DNA of 64,000 nucleotides from Sulfopaludibacter sp035606355 (GCA_035606355.1 DATNFO010000031.1:153092-217091), one strand, 5' to 3'; shown: positions 17,217-27,495, counted from the stretch's first letter. Numbers and translations are program-made. The notes: generated by a model from the letters alone, not told the origin.

Positions 17217-20200
17217 ATGACGCGAATGTCGCGGCCGGCATATTGGCTGCTTGCTGTTTCGAGCGCACTGGCAGCAGCTTTCCCTGCAACGGCGCAGATC
17301 AACCCCGATCTCTATAAAGGACTCAACTGGCGGAACGTGGGGCCTTTTCATGGCGGACGAATCTCCTCCGTCACCGGCGCCGTCGGCCAACCAGGCGTGT
17401 TTTATGCCGGCACGCCGCTCGGCGGCATCTGGAAAACCACCAGCGGCGGCGTCACCTGGTTCCCCATCTTCGACCAGGTGAAGAGCGCCGATAGTGTGGG
17501 AGCTGTCCAGGTGGCTCCCTCCAATCCCGATATCGTTTATGCGGGCGCGGGCGACCCCATTTCGGGCAGCCTCGGCAACGGCATGTGGAAATCGACCGAT
17601 GCCGGCAAGACCTGGCAGCACATTGGCCTCGAAGACACGGTGAAGGTCACCAGCATCGTTGTCGATCCCACCGACCCTAATCTGGTGCTCGCCTCCGCGC
17701 TCGGCGATACCACCCGCAAGGGCGGCGGTGTCTACCGCTCCACCGACGGCGGGCAGACCTGGACGAACGTCCTCAAGTCCGAGGGCTACGACGGCATGCG
17801 CGACCTCGAGTCCGCATTCGACGACCCCAGCGTCATGCTGGCCGCCACGCAGGGAACCGGCGGTGCAGGTGGCGGGGGCTTCGGCGGCGGCGGTCGCGGG
17901 GCTAGAAGCAAGCCGCCCCTGGTGTACAAGTCCACGGACGAGGGCAAGACCTGGACGGAGTTAAAGATTCCCGCATTCCCAGGCCGCGTTTCGGTCGCCG
18001 TCGCCATGCACACCAAGGGTCAGCGCATGTACATCGTCGGCAATAGCATGGAACGCGGCTCGGGACTCTACCGCTCCGATGATGGCGGCGCCAACTGGCG
18101 GCACATGGCGGAAAAGGACGCGCGGATTAGCAACGGTCAGGGCGCTTATAGCAGCGGCGTGTTCGTGGACTCGCAGAATCCGGACATCCTGTACACCATG
18201 AGCACCGCGATGTACCGCTCAACCGACGGCGGCGCCACCTTCCAGCCCTTCAAAGGCGCGCCCGGCGGGGAGGACTACCACAAGCTCTGGATCGATCCGA
18301 CGAATGGTCACCGCATGCTGGTCGGCTCCGATCAGGGTGCGAGCGTCACGCTGGATGACGGCCGCACCTGGAGCCTCTGGTACACCGAGGTTATTTCGCA
18401 GATCTATCACGTGGCCACCGACAGCGCATATCCGTACCACATCATGGGCGCGCAGCAGGACACCGGCTCCGTAATGATTGCGAGCCGCGGCAATTGGGGA
18501 CAGGTGAACTTCACCGACTGGAGCCCGCTGCCGTCGTCCGAATTCGGCATCGATACACCCGACCCGAAGAATCCAAACATCATCTATGGCGTTGGATATG
18601 GTCCGGGAGGCGGCGGCAGCGGCCTCATCAAGATCGATATGAGCACCGGCCAGTGGGAGAACGTCGCGCCCAATTTCGGAGCTGATCAAGACAAGTATCA
18701 CGCCGGGCGCGATTTCGAGAAGAAGTTCGATCTCGCGTTCGATCCCAGCGCTCTCTACGTCGCTTACCAGTGTCTTCTGGTCTCGCGCGACGGCGCGCAT
18801 TCCTTTACTGCCGCGAGCCCCGATCTGACGACGGCCAAGGGCAAGCCCCAGGTGGCCTGCGGCACTGCGCCGCCGGAGCCGCCTCCGCCCCCGCAGCCTC
18901 CGCAGCCGACTCCGGCGCCCCCGGGAGCGCAGGCGCAAACGGAGCCGCAAGCACCAAGGCCCGGCGGCGGCCGAGGGCAGGCAGCCTCGATCACCGAATT
19001 TTCCATATCCAGGGTCAAACGCGGCGTCATCTGGACCGTCAGCAGCAACGGACAGATCTACAACACCATGGATCAGGGGAAAACCTGGACGAACGTCACC
19101 AACATCGCCGACGTTCCGTCCCACATCAACTTCAACATGATCGAGGCAGGCCACGACGTCAATACCGCGTTCGTCTCCGCTCGCATCGCCCCCGAGCGCG
19201 GCCAAACCTTGCCCCCCGACGTAAACACCGACGTGCCGCTCATCTGGCGCACCACGGACGCGGGCAAGACCTGGACCAGCATCGTCAACGGCTTGCCCCG
19301 CGACGAGCGCACCGGAAGTTGGATCAACGGTCTGCGGGTCGATCCCGAGCAGCCGGGCTTGCTCTTCGCCGGATCCGAGACCACCGTGTATGTCAGCTTC
19401 GATAACGGCGATCACTGGCAGTCGTTGCGCCAGAACCTCCCCAGCACCTCTATTCGCGATCTCGAAGTCCACACCGATCACCACGAGAACGACCTGGTGA
19501 TCGCCACCTACGGCCGCGGCTTCTGGGTCCTCGACGATATCACGCCGCTGCGCCAGATAGCGGCGAACGCCCAAGCCATCAGCACGTCGAGCGTGTATCT
19601 CTTCAAGCCCGAGGAAGCCATTCGCGCACGCATCAACAGCAACTGGGATCAGCCCTTCTCCGTCGAAGTGCCCCATGCGCCGAATGTGCCTTACGGCGCG
19701 GTCGTGGATTACTACCTGAGTCACGAGCCGAGCGCGCCAATCCAGCTCCAGGTCTTTGATTCGAAGGGCAGTCTGGTCCGCACCCTGTCCAGCACGGCGC
19801 CGCCGCCCATCGAGGGCGCGGCGTATCCCCACTACTGGCTGGCCGCTCCGGAGACTCGCATGCTCTCGACGCATGTTGGTCTCAACCGGGTCAACTGGAA
19901 CCTGCAGTATGACGACCCGCCCGCCCTGCGGCACGACCTTGAGAATCAAATGAACATGGTGGAGGGCTCCACCACTCCCGGTCCGCATGGGCCGCAGGTG
20001 ATTCCCGGCGTTTATACGCTCAAGCTGACTGTCGACGGCCAAGTCTATACGCGCGACGTCACCGTCGTGAACGATCCGCGAGCCGGCGAGAGCCCCGCGC
20101 TCATGGCCGCCCTGCGCGTCCAGAACAAGCTCACGCTGCTTTCCGTGAAAGGGATGGAGCAAAGCTTCGCAGGCAATGAGGAAGTGAATGCGGTGAAGGA

Positions 20201-20642
20201 GCAGCTTGCAACGCTGATGAAGGGCAATCTGCCCGCCGATGTCGGCGCGCAGGCCAAAACACTGGAGGCCACTCTGACCAAGATTGGCGGCGCTACACCA
20301 GGCGAAGGCGGCGGTGGCGGCGGGTTTGGCCGGCGTGGGCCTGCCGATCCCAAGGCGATGCAATCGTTCTTCGAACTGAACAACGCATTCAACACGATGG
20401 TCAGCATGATGCAGGTCGGCCTCGATATGGCGCCCACCCCGACCCAGATCGTCACCTGGGAGAAAGACTGCACGGACCTGAACCGTACCACCACTGCCTG
20501 GGAGGACGCCCGAAAACAGATCGCCGAGTTCAATGCGATGCTGGTCAAAAACAACGTGCCAGAGATGAAAGTGGCCCCCACGAAGCTCACCGTGGCGGCG
20601 TGCAGCTTTGCGCCCGAACCAGCCAAGAAGGGAAAGAAGTAA
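17217..20642 (+). CDS. Secreted BNR/VPS10-type beta-propeller protein
   Basis: 1,141 residues from ATG 17217, preceded by GAGAGG at 17201-17206; upstream in-frame ATGs at 17136 and 17181 lack such a site. A signal peptide ends around AFPATAQ. Many Asp-box/BNR repeats (STDAGKTWQH, STDGGQTWTN, TTDAGKTWTS, FDNGDHWQS) build one or two large propellers, interrupted by a Pro/Gln-rich linker near residue 570-600. A beta-sandwich and a helical C-terminal part follow (LKLTVDGQVYTRDVTVVNDP). Proteins of this VPS10/sortilin-like group are abundant in Acidobacteria and often misnamed glycosyl hydrolases; no catalytic residues can be assigned. Function is unknown, probably periplasmic or extracellular binding. 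Confidence 0.85.
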   Translation: MTRMSRPAYWLLAVSSALAAAFPATAQINPDLYKGLNWRNVGPFHGGRISSVTGAVGQPGVFYAGTPLGGIWKTTSGGVTWFPIFDQVKSADSVGAVQVAPSNPDIVYAGAGDPISGSLGNGMWKSTDAGKTWQHIGLEDTVKVTSIVVDPTDPNLVLASALGDTTRKGGGVYRSTDGGQTWTNVLKSEGYDGMRDLESAFDDPSVMLAATQGTGGAGGGGFGGGGRGARSKPPLVYKSTDEGKTWTELKIPAFPGRVSVAVAMHTKGQRMYIVGNSMERGSGLYRSDDGGANWRHMAEKDARISNGQGAYSSGVFVDSQNPDILYTMSTAMYRSTDGGATFQPFKGAPGGEDYHKLWIDPTNGHRMLVGSDQGASVTLDDGRTWSLWYTEVISQIYHVATDSAYPYHIMGAQQDTGSVMIASRGNWGQVNFTDWSPLPSSEFGIDTPDPKNPNIIYGVGYGPGGGGSGLIKIDMSTGQWENVAPNFGADQDKYHAGRDFEKKFDLAFDPSALYVAYQCLLVSRDGAHSFTAASPDLTTAKGKPQVACGTAPPEPPPPPQPPQPTPAPPGAQAQTEPQAPRPGGGRGQAASITEFSISRVKRGVIWTVSSNGQIYNTMDQGKTWTNVTNIADVPSHINFNMIEAGHDVNTAFVSARIAPERGQTLPPDVNTDVPLIWRTTDAGKTWTSIVNGLPRDERTGSWINGLRVDPEQPGLLFAGSETTVYVSFDNGDHWQSLRQNLPSTSIRDLEVHTDHHENDLVIATYGRGFWVLDDITPLRQIAANAQAISTSSVYLFKPEEAIRARINSNWDQPFSVEVPHAPNVPYGAVVDYYLSHEPSAPIQLQVFDSKGSLVRTLSSTAPPPIEGAAYPHYWLAAPETRMLSTHVGLNRVNWNLQYDDPPALRHDLENQMNMVEGSTTPGPHGPQVIPGVYTLKLTVDGQVYTRDVTVVNDPRAGESPALMAALRVQNKLTLLSVKGMEQSFAGNEEVNAVKEQLATLMKGNLPADVGAQAKTLEATLTKIGGATPGEGGGGGGFGRRGPADPKAMQSFFELNNAFNTMVSMMQVGLDMAPTPTQIVTWEKDCTDLNRTTTAWEDARKQIAEFNAMLVKNNVPEMKVAPTKLTVAACSFAPEPAKKGKK

Positions 20643-20788
20643 CTCAATCAACTCGAAGGCTCGAAAGCGGGTCGAGGTGGTTTCATGCCGCGGCCCGCAC
20701 GCCGACCCTGCTATGCTCCTGCCGTTTCGGGCCGAATCCCACCGGGCGATTACGTTGTAGCGACATGCTGGTGTAAGATGGCAGCGCG

Positions 20789-23740
20789 ATGTTACGGCGC
20801 CGGGGGGCTCTGTTATTGCTGGCCGTGGGGATGCTGCGAGCGGCATATCCGCCTACCCGCCTTTTTACGACAGAAGACGGGCTGGTGCGCAACTGGATCC
20901 GGCAGATCCGGCGGGATTCCCGAGGGTATCTTTGGTTCTGTACAGTTGAGGGTCTGTCGATCTTCGACGGCTCGCGGTTTCGCAACTTCACCACTCATGA
21001 CGGCCTCCCCAGCCGGCTGGTGAACGACGTTCTGGAGACCGCCGGCGGCGAGTACTGGATCGCCACCGAAGCCGGAGTCTCGCGATTCCATCCGGCGGCC
21101 TCAAACGGAAATGGCTACTTCGAGAACTTTCGGATTGACGCGGCGGACGACAGCAACGATGTGACGGTGCTGTTTCAGGATTCCGCGAAGGACATCTGGG
21201 CCGGCACCGGCGGGGGACTTTACCGCCTGTTCCGCGCGAATTCCGGGATTCGTTCCGAAGCGGTCGCGCTCGGACCGGGAAGACGCGCGCACATTGCCGC
21301 TATCGCGGAGGATGCAGGTCACCGGCTGTGGGCGGGAGGAGACGGCATTTATGTGCGCCAGCCGGACAGGCGCTGGGAGAAATTACCTGGATCGGATCTG
21401 CCGGGAAGCGTTCGTACGATTCTGGCGGACGGCAAAGGGCGAGTGTGGACCGCCGGATACGGCCTCACCGCGTGGAACCCCGATTTCTCCGTGGCTGCCC
21501 GGTACTCGAATCTTGAAGGCGCACCGCTGGGCGTGTTTGCCCTGCTCCGCGACGGCTCGGATGGAATCTGGATCGCAGCGCGTGGGCTGATTCATTTCCG
21601 GCCCGACGCCGCTCCCGCTGAGCGATTCCAAGTGTTTCGCACATCCCCGGTGCTGCATGGCGAATTTATCGGCGCGCTCGCGCGCGATGCGAACCAAAAT
21701 CTCTGGGTTGCCGTCAGTAACCTGGGCGCCGCGCGAGTGTCGCGCGAACCGAGCGAGCTATATTCCGAAGGTGACGGGCTCGCCTCCCGCTCCGTGCAGG
21801 GGTTGGTGGAAAGCCGCAATCGGCTGCTGTATGCGATCACCGGCGACGGCCACGTTCTGAATGAATACACGGGCCGCCGCTTTGAGCCTCGGCCGGCTCG
21901 TTTGCCGGCAGGCCTGACGTATATGGGATGGGGGCAGGGGCCGGTGGCGCTCCACGACCGGACCGGACAGTGGTGGATCGCAACCGGGTCCGGCGTGTTG
22001 CGGTACCCGGCTTGCGACGATGCGCGCGCCCTCGCCCACGCCACACCGCGGCTCTACACGATGCGCGATGGCCTTCCGAATCCGATCGTCCTGCGCCTGT
22101 TCGAGGACTCCCGCGGCGGCATCTGGGCCGGAACGGCGGATGGAGCGGGGCGATGGGAGCGCGCAAGGGATCGGTGGACGGCTTTTGGCGCCGCTCAGCC
22201 CACGGGCGGCGAAATGCGAGACGCGGTGCACGCCATTGCCGAAGACGGAACGGGCGCTGTTTGGCTCGGCTTCGCATCGCCTCGCGTGCTGCGAATCCGC
22301 GGCTCGTCGGCGGATCCGGTTCCCCTGCGGCTCGCCGGCTTTGTCAACGCGCTGCTGCTGGATCATGCCGGCCGGTTGTGGATCGGCACCAGTCAGGCGG
22401 GGGTGGCGCGCATCGATAATCCTGGCGCAAGAAGCCCTCTGATGCAGAGCTACACGGTGGACCAGGGGCTCGCAAGCAATCACGTTTTTTCCTTGGTGGA
22501 AGACCAGTGGGGGCGGATCTATATCGCCGGCGGACGGGGAGTGGACCGGTTGTCGCCCGGCAACGGTGAAGTCCGCCACTTTACCGAAGAGAACGGGCTT
22601 CCGAGCGGCGAAACGGAGCGTTTGTATCGCGATCGCAATGGGCTGATCTGGTTCGCATCGAATTTCGGAGTGGCGCGCTATCAGCCGGAACCGGAGGTTT
22701 CGCGGGCGCCGCCCCAGCCGTTGCTGCGAGACCTGATCATCGGCGGGGTTCCGCATCCGCTCTCCGTTCTCGGAGATGCGCGCGTTGAGGGGCTCGAACT
22801 CGCTCCGAGTCAGAGCAGCCTCGCCATCGAGTATCGCGCTCTGCATTTCGCGGCGGGTGAGCGATTGAGGTATCAGTACCGGCTACTGGGCGCGCCGGGC
22901 GATTGGAGCCCGCCGGCCGAGACGGAAACCGTACATTACGCGAACCTGGCGCCGGGGCGGTACAGCTTCGAAGTGCGAAGTGTCAACGAAGCGGGAGAAT
23001 TAAGCGCGCCGGCGCGATTGCAGTTCTGCAGGTTATCTCCGGTCTGGCAGCGTTGGTGGTTCCTGACGTTGGCCTTCTCGCTGGCCGCCTCGATATTGTT
23101 CGGCCTCCACCAGTACCGGCTCCGTCACGCCCTGATGCTGGAGCGCATTCGCACGCGGCTCGCGACGGATCTGCACGACGATCTGGGAGCGGGACTGGCG
23201 GAGATTGCGATTCTTTCCGAGGTGGCCAAACGCAAGCCGCGGGAGAGCGCCACGGAAACTCTCGATTACGTGGCGCGGCAGGCGCGCCGGCTGCGGGCGG
23301 CGCTCGACGACATTTTGTGGACGGTCGATTCCCGCCGCGACCGGCTTTCGGAATTGGTCAACCGCATGCGCGAGACGGCCCTGCCGGTGCTGCAAAGCGA
23401 TGACCGCAACGTTCGTTTCACGGCGCCCTCGGAAGAGGAGTTAGAGAGGATCGGAGTGGCGCCGGATCTGCGGCGGCACCTGCTGTTGTTCTTCAAGGAA
23501 GCGGCAGCGAACGTGGCGCGGCACGCGGGCGCGCGCAACGTCGAGATCGAGATTCAGCTCCGCGCCGGGCGATTGAGCGTCCTCGTTAAGGACGACGGCC
23601 GGGGCTTCGATACGTCAGCGCGATCGGCGGGGCACGGTCTCGCCGGAATGCGATACCGCGCCGCCGAAATCAACGGGGAGCTTCGATTGGACTCCGCACC
23701 CGGAGAAGGGACGGAGGTGGAACTGAGAGTCAGTGTTTAG
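20789..23740 (+). CDS. Propeller-sensor histidine kinase (reg_prop / Y_Y_Y / HisKA_3)
   Basis: 983 residues. After a short signal-like N-terminus come repeated propeller blades of the two-component regulator type (FTTEDGL, WFCTVEGLSIFDG, WIATEAGVSRF, MRDGLPNPIVLRLFEDSRGGIWAGT) to ~residue 640. A Y_Y_Y immunoglobulin-like domain (~650-745) and one transmembrane helix (~752-775) follow. The cytoplasmic kinase has a HisKA_3 motif TDLHDDLGAGLAEI with His796, an HATPase N-box and GHGLAGMRYRA. Such kinases sense extracytoplasmic ligands, in Bacteroidetes often carbohydrates, and pair with NarL-type regulators. A candidate partner is the regulator at 24495-25148, on the opposite strand. Its stop overlaps the convergent PEP-CTERM gene by 11 bases. 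Confidence 0.92.
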   Translation: MLRRRGALLLLAVGMLRAAYPPTRLFTTEDGLVRNWIRQIRRDSRGYLWFCTVEGLSIFDGSRFRNFTTHDGLPSRLVNDVLETAGGEYWIATEAGVSRFHPAASNGNGYFENFRIDAADDSNDVTVLFQDSAKDIWAGTGGGLYRLFRANSGIRSEAVALGPGRRAHIAAIAEDAGHRLWAGGDGIYVRQPDRRWEKLPGSDLPGSVRTILADGKGRVWTAGYGLTAWNPDFSVAARYSNLEGAPLGVFALLRDGSDGIWIAARGLIHFRPDAAPAERFQVFRTSPVLHGEFIGALARDANQNLWVAVSNLGAARVSREPSELYSEGDGLASRSVQGLVESRNRLLYAITGDGHVLNEYTGRRFEPRPARLPAGLTYMGWGQGPVALHDRTGQWWIATGSGVLRYPACDDARALAHATPRLYTMRDGLPNPIVLRLFEDSRGGIWAGTADGAGRWERARDRWTAFGAAQPTGGEMRDAVHAIAEDGTGAVWLGFASPRVLRIRGSSADPVPLRLAGFVNALLLDHAGRLWIGTSQAGVARIDNPGARSPLMQSYTVDQGLASNHVFSLVEDQWGRIYIAGGRGVDRLSPGNGEVRHFTEENGLPSGETERLYRDRNGLIWFASNFGVARYQPEPEVSRAPPQPLLRDLIIGGVPHPLSVLGDARVEGLELAPSQSSLAIEYRALHFAAGERLRYQYRLLGAPGDWSPPAETETVHYANLAPGRYSFEVRSVNEAGELSAPARLQFCRLSPVWQRWWFLTLAFSLAASILFGLHQYRLRHALMLERIRTRLATDLHDDLGAGLAEIAILSEVAKRKPRESATETLDYVARQARRLRAALDDILWTVDSRRDRLSELVNRMRETALPVLQSDDRNVRFTAPSEEELERIGVAPDLRRHLLLFFKEAAANVARHAGARNVEIEIQLRAGRLSVLVKDDGRGFDTSARSAGHGLAGMRYRAAEINGELRLDSAPGEGTEVELRVSV

Positions 23741-24380
23741 CGGCACGGCGGCGCCGTGCTGCCATGCCGAAAAAGCCGAGGCCGAATAGCGCGACGCTGG
23801 AGGGCTCCGGCGTAGCCGTGCTGGAGAGGTCCGACACGGTCACAGCGTCGAGCGCCCAGTTCGTCCCGTTGCCTAGATTGCCGGGCAGGTTGCCGGTATT
23901 GTCGGTGAATCGGACGGTCGAGGATGCCGTAGTCGCGGTGAAAGTGAATGTTTTTGTCACCCAGGCCGTGCTGTTGAACGTTTCGGTGTCGGTATTGAGA
24001 ACATTGCTCGAGCCATCCAGCACATCCGCGATCAACGACTCGAACTCCGGACCCTGCTGAGTGACAAATTGGAAACTCAACCGGTAAACATCGCCTGGAG
24101 TGGTGTCGAATGCCTGAGAGATGCGGTCGCCGGTGACGCCGTTCGCTCCGAAGCCCTGCGCCTGATTGCCTGCGCCTCCAGCCGTGGGCAGATGGAAGGC
24201 GCCATACGTTTCGAGAAATACACCGGCGCCGTTGATGATCTGCCACCCAGTCCCTACCAGCCCTTGCTGGAAGCTGCCGATCGCCGGGTCTTCGAAACTG
24301 CCATTTACCAAAGGTCCCCCCTGCAAAAGGCCTGCGGCCAAGGCGAGCAGCAGGGCCGGTTTGATGCCGAGTTCGCTCAT
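23730..24380 (-). CDS. PEP-CTERM sorting-signal protein
   Basis: 216 residues from the ATG at 24380, which has an excellent GGAGGAAAAACT ribosome-binding site; the longer in-frame start at 24407 is rejected on that basis. A signal peptide ends near residue 21, followed by a DUF642/choice-of-anchor-like beta-sandwich beginning LVNGSFEDP. The C-terminus carries the sorting signal: TPEPSS, a hydrophobic helix (VALFGLGFFGMA) and a basic tail RRRR. This tripartite signal is processed by an exosortase during export to the surface or exopolysaccharide matrix. No exosortase gene is in the window. It is the last gene of a minus-strand run after the PQQ dehydrogenase and the NarL regulator. Confidence 0.9.
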   Translation of the reverse strand: MSELGIKPALLLALAAGLLQGGPLVNGSFEDPAIGSFQQGLVGTGWQIINGAGVFLETYGAFHLPTAGGAGNQAQGFGANGVTGDRISQAFDTTPGDVYRLSFQFVTQQGPEFESLIADVLDGSSNVLNTDTETFNSTAWVTKTFTFTATTASSTVRFTDNTGNLPGNLGNGTNWALDAVTVSDLSSTATPEPSSVALFGLGFFGMAARRRRAAKH

Positions 24381-24494
24381 AGTTTTTCCTCCGAGTGCGG
24401 TCTTCACTTTGAATTCTCAGAGAATCGCTCGACACCGGCTAGCCGCATAAAGATGCGGCATGTGTCATACCGGACGATGGGTGTGGGAGGCGCG

Positions 24495-25148
24495 TCAGAG
24501 CCGGCCGGCACGAACGAGACCGGTGGTCACGGCCTTCCAGACGGCCTCGGAGCGTGAGTGGACGTGCAGCCGGTCGTAAATCTTGCGCACATGGTGGCGA
24601 ATGGTGTCGAGACTGAGATCGAGAGCGTCGGCGCAACTCTTATAGCTATGGCCCTGCGCCAGCAATTGCAGAATGGAGATCTGGCGAGGCGAGAGATCGA
24701 TTTCCGGGTGTGCCTGCGAAGGGCGCTGACGGAATTCCGTAACCACGCGACGGGCGATGGCCGGCGACATGGGCGCTCCGCCGGTGTGCAGTTCCTGGAG
24801 GCATTCCAAAAGTCGATAAGGCTCGGTCTCTTTGAGCAGGTAACCGCTGGCTCCGGCACAGATGGCCGCAAAGACTGAATCGTCGTCGGTATGGATGGTG
24901 AGGATCAGGATTGGCAAATCCGGACGGGAGCGATTCAGCCGCTGCACTCCTTCGATGCCGGACATTCCGGGAAGTCCGATATCGACGAGGACGATGTCGG
25001 GGGCCGTCGCTTCGATGGCCGGTAGCGCCTCCTCCATAGTGGGGAATGCGCCGCTGACCTGGAAACCAGGAGAACCGTCGATGAGCGCGGTCAGGCCCTC
25101 GCGGGTGCGGCCTTGATCTTCGACGAGTGCGACGCGAATCGGTGGCAC
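24495..25148 (-). CDS. NarL/FixJ-family response regulator
   Basis: 217 residues using GTG at 25148 (reads V/M-PPIRVALVEDQG); the frame stays open farther upstream but that part is unconserved and runs into the dehydrogenase gene. The receiver domain has the ED acidic pair, the phospho-acceptor in VLVDIGLPGMSG and the Lys in YLLKETEP. The C-terminal LuxR-type helix-turn-helix is LSPRQISILQLLAQGHS followed by LSLDTIRHHVRKIYDRL. It fits the HisKA_3 kinase at 20789-23740, which uses this class of regulator; the pairing is inferred from proximity. It lies 64 bases downstream of the PQQ dehydrogenase on the same strand. Confidence 0.88.
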   Translation of the reverse strand: MPPIRVALVEDQGRTREGLTALIDGSPGFQVSGAFPTMEEALPAIEATAPDIVLVDIGLPGMSGIEGVQRLNRSRPDLPILILTIHTDDDSVFAAICAGASGYLLKETEPYRLLECLQELHTGGAPMSPAIARRVVTEFRQRPSQAHPEIDLSPRQISILQLLAQGHSYKSCADALDLSLDTIRHHVRKIYDRLHVHSRSEAVWKAVTTGLVRAGRL

Positions 25149-25212
25149 GGTTCCAGTGTAGGCGGGGGCGGGCGGGATCACAACGGCATATTCATGCGGC
25201 CCAGGCCGGTGC

Positions 25213-27495
25213 TTACTGCTTGGGAGCGCCGTCGTCGAGCGCAAATGCAACGACGCTATCGCCAGTGACGGGATTGCCGAAGAACCCTCCGCCCGTCGCG
25301 GTGATGACGACGTACTGTCTTCCGTCGCGCCCTTGATACGTGATCGGAGTGGCCTCCGCCGCACCTGGTAGTTTTACGGTCCACAACTCCTTGCCGGATT
25401 TGGCATCGAAGGCGCGGAAGCGTGCGTCGTCCGTGGCGCCGACGAAAACGAGATCGCCCGCAGTTGCGATGGTGCCACCATTGCCGGGACGGCCGGTGTT
25501 TTGTTTCCCTTCCGGCAGGCTGTCGGTCACGCCCAGGGGAACTTTCCAGGCGATCTCGCCCGTGTTCACGTTCACAGCCACCAACTCACCCCACGGCGGC
25601 TGCTGGCACGGCAATTGTTGCGAGGTGGGTCCTTTGATGCTGAAACGGCCGCCGCCCGAAACTCCCTCATACGGGCCGCTCGGATCGACGCGATTCCCCT
25701 GGCCGTTGGCCACCGCCGGACCATTCTGCGGGTCGTGGTCCTTCACTCCGGACAACTGCCCGAGTTCGTTCACGTTCGCGAACAGGTATCCGAGCTGCGG
25801 GTTCAACGAAGTGCCGCCCCAGTTCACTCCGCCGTGGTTCCCGGGGAACTGAACGCGAAGCCGGTTGTAGGCGGGCGGAAGAAACGGACCGCCGAGTTGA
25901 ACGCCTTCCATCAGCTTGCGGCAGCCTGCTTCCAACTCGGGCGTAACGGTGGCCACATCTTCTTTACTGAAACCCATGCGCGCCAGGGGCGGCGGCTTGA
26001 TTGCAAACGGCTGTGTCTTGGAAGCGCGCTCCAGCGGGACCTCGCTCGGCGGAACCGGCCGTTCCTCAACGCCGTAGATCGGCTTGCCGGTAACGCGGTC
26101 GAGCAGAAACACCATCCCGACCTTGTCCATCGCGACCACGGCGGGAATGGTCCGCCCTCCCTGCTTCACGTCAAGCAATGCGGGCGCCGCAGTCATATCG
26201 GCATCCCAGATATCGTGGTGGACCACCTGAAAATGCCAAAGATACTTTCCGGTATTGGCGTCCGCGGCCACCAGGCTGGTGCCGAATAGATTGTCGCCTG
26301 CGCGATCGCCACCGTACTGATCTACCGATGGCGCGCCGAAGGGCATATAGACGATGCCACGCTGCTCGTCAACCGTGAGGAAGCCCCACACGTTGACGCC
26401 GGTGCGGTTCTTCCAACTCTCGCCGGCCCAAGTGTCGTTGCCCTTCTCGCCGTTTTGCGGCACAGAGTGGAACGTCCAGACGAGTTGTCCCGTGCGCATG
26501 TCCCACGCGCGGACATCGCCGGCGGGACCGAGCGCCGGAACTTCCTGAGTGGTGCCGCCCGCGATGACCAGGTTCTTGTAGACGAGGGGCGGAGAGGAGA
26601 GCGCGTTGCGGCCGGGCAGACCGCGCATGATGGCATCCGTGTTCAGGTTGACGACTCCGTTGTCGCCGAACTCCGGGTTCGGCTTGCCCGTCCTCGCGTC
26701 GACGGAATAGAGCTTTCCGTCACTGGATCCGAACACGATTTGCGCAGGTGTCTTGCCGTCTCCGCCCCAGTATTCCACGCCGCGGGTGGATGGATTGCCT
26801 GCGGGCAAATTGAAGTCCCACAACTCGTCTCCGGTAACTGGATCGACGGCTACGATCCGCGAGTACGGCGTTGCCATGTACATGATGCCGTTGCGGACGA
26901 GCGGAGTGTCGCCGCTGGGGCGAAAGCCGGAGCCGCCGGCGTTGGGCGTTTCCGTACTGCGAGGTGCGGCGGCTGGTCGCATGTGATACGTCCAGGCGAT
27001 CTTCAGCCGGGCCACGTTCGCAGGCGTCATTTGGGTGAGGGGGGAGAAACGCTGTCCGCCGGCGTCATGACCGTATGTTGTCCACTCCTTGGCTGGCGGG
27101 ATGGGGGGGCCGGGGTCGAAGCTGTCACGCTTCGAACGGGCGGCGGGACGCGGCTGTGCAGGAGTGATAGGTTGTGGCGTGTTGCTCGCCACGGTTGCGG
27201 GCTCCGAGGCCGCGCCTGGGTAGTTCTTAGCGAGGTAGGCGGCGATGGCGGCGAACTCGGCGTCGGAACCCTCCGCGCCCAGCTGGACCATTTTGGACAG
27301 CGTTTCCTTCCAACCTGCCTGGTTCTGGCGTAAGGAGACGGCCTGATCGAGCGAGTGACACTTACTGCACAGGCGCGTGGTCTCGGCCTTGCCCGGACCG
27401 TCCGGCAGTTTCACGGCGGCAGAAACTCCAAGGGAGAATGAGAGCGCCAGAACACCCAAGTGGAGGGCCAGCCTTGAACAGGATGAACGTCTCAT
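25213..27495 (-). CDS. PQQ-dependent quinoprotein dehydrogenase with N-terminal cytochrome c domain
   Basis: 760 residues from ATG 27495 (GGAG upstream), giving a clean signal peptide ending LGVSA; the in-frame start at 27555 is less likely. A small cytochrome c domain with one haem motif CSKCH lies near residue 40-45, then a Pro-rich linker. An eight-bladed quinoprotein propeller follows: GGQRFSPLTQMTP, GIMYMATPYSRIVAVDPVTG, VHHDIWDADMTAAPAL, GGGTIATAGDLVFVGATDDARF. It belongs to the membrane/periplasmic alcohol or glucose dehydrogenase family, which passes electrons from PQQ to a haem and the respiratory chain. The substrate cannot be deduced. The cytochrome at the N-terminus instead of the C-terminus is a common acidobacterial arrangement. 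Confidence 0.88.
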   Translation of the reverse strand: MRRSSCSRLALHLGVLALSFSLGVSAAVKLPDGPGKAETTRLCSKCHSLDQAVSLRQNQAGWKETLSKMVQLGAEGSDAEFAAIAAYLAKNYPGAASEPATVASNTPQPITPAQPRPAARSKRDSFDPGPPIPPAKEWTTYGHDAGGQRFSPLTQMTPANVARLKIAWTYHMRPAAAPRSTETPNAGGSGFRPSGDTPLVRNGIMYMATPYSRIVAVDPVTGDELWDFNLPAGNPSTRGVEYWGGDGKTPAQIVFGSSDGKLYSVDARTGKPNPEFGDNGVVNLNTDAIMRGLPGRNALSSPPLVYKNLVIAGGTTQEVPALGPAGDVRAWDMRTGQLVWTFHSVPQNGEKGNDTWAGESWKNRTGVNVWGFLTVDEQRGIVYMPFGAPSVDQYGGDRAGDNLFGTSLVAADANTGKYLWHFQVVHHDIWDADMTAAPALLDVKQGGRTIPAVVAMDKVGMVFLLDRVTGKPIYGVEERPVPPSEVPLERASKTQPFAIKPPPLARMGFSKEDVATVTPELEAGCRKLMEGVQLGGPFLPPAYNRLRVQFPGNHGGVNWGGTSLNPQLGYLFANVNELGQLSGVKDHDPQNGPAVANGQGNRVDPSGPYEGVSGGGRFSIKGPTSQQLPCQQPPWGELVAVNVNTGEIAWKVPLGVTDSLPEGKQNTGRPGNGGTIATAGDLVFVGATDDARFRAFDAKSGKELWTVKLPGAAEATPITYQGRDGRQYVVITATGGGFFGNPVTGDSVVAFALDDGAPKQ

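Noticed and set aside
18219..20846. Very long minus-strand open frame (875 codons) opposite the BNR protein
   Set aside because: It lies wholly across the strongly supported BNR/VPS10 gene, its composition is a mirror of that gene (high-GC third-position effect) and it has no recognisable domains.
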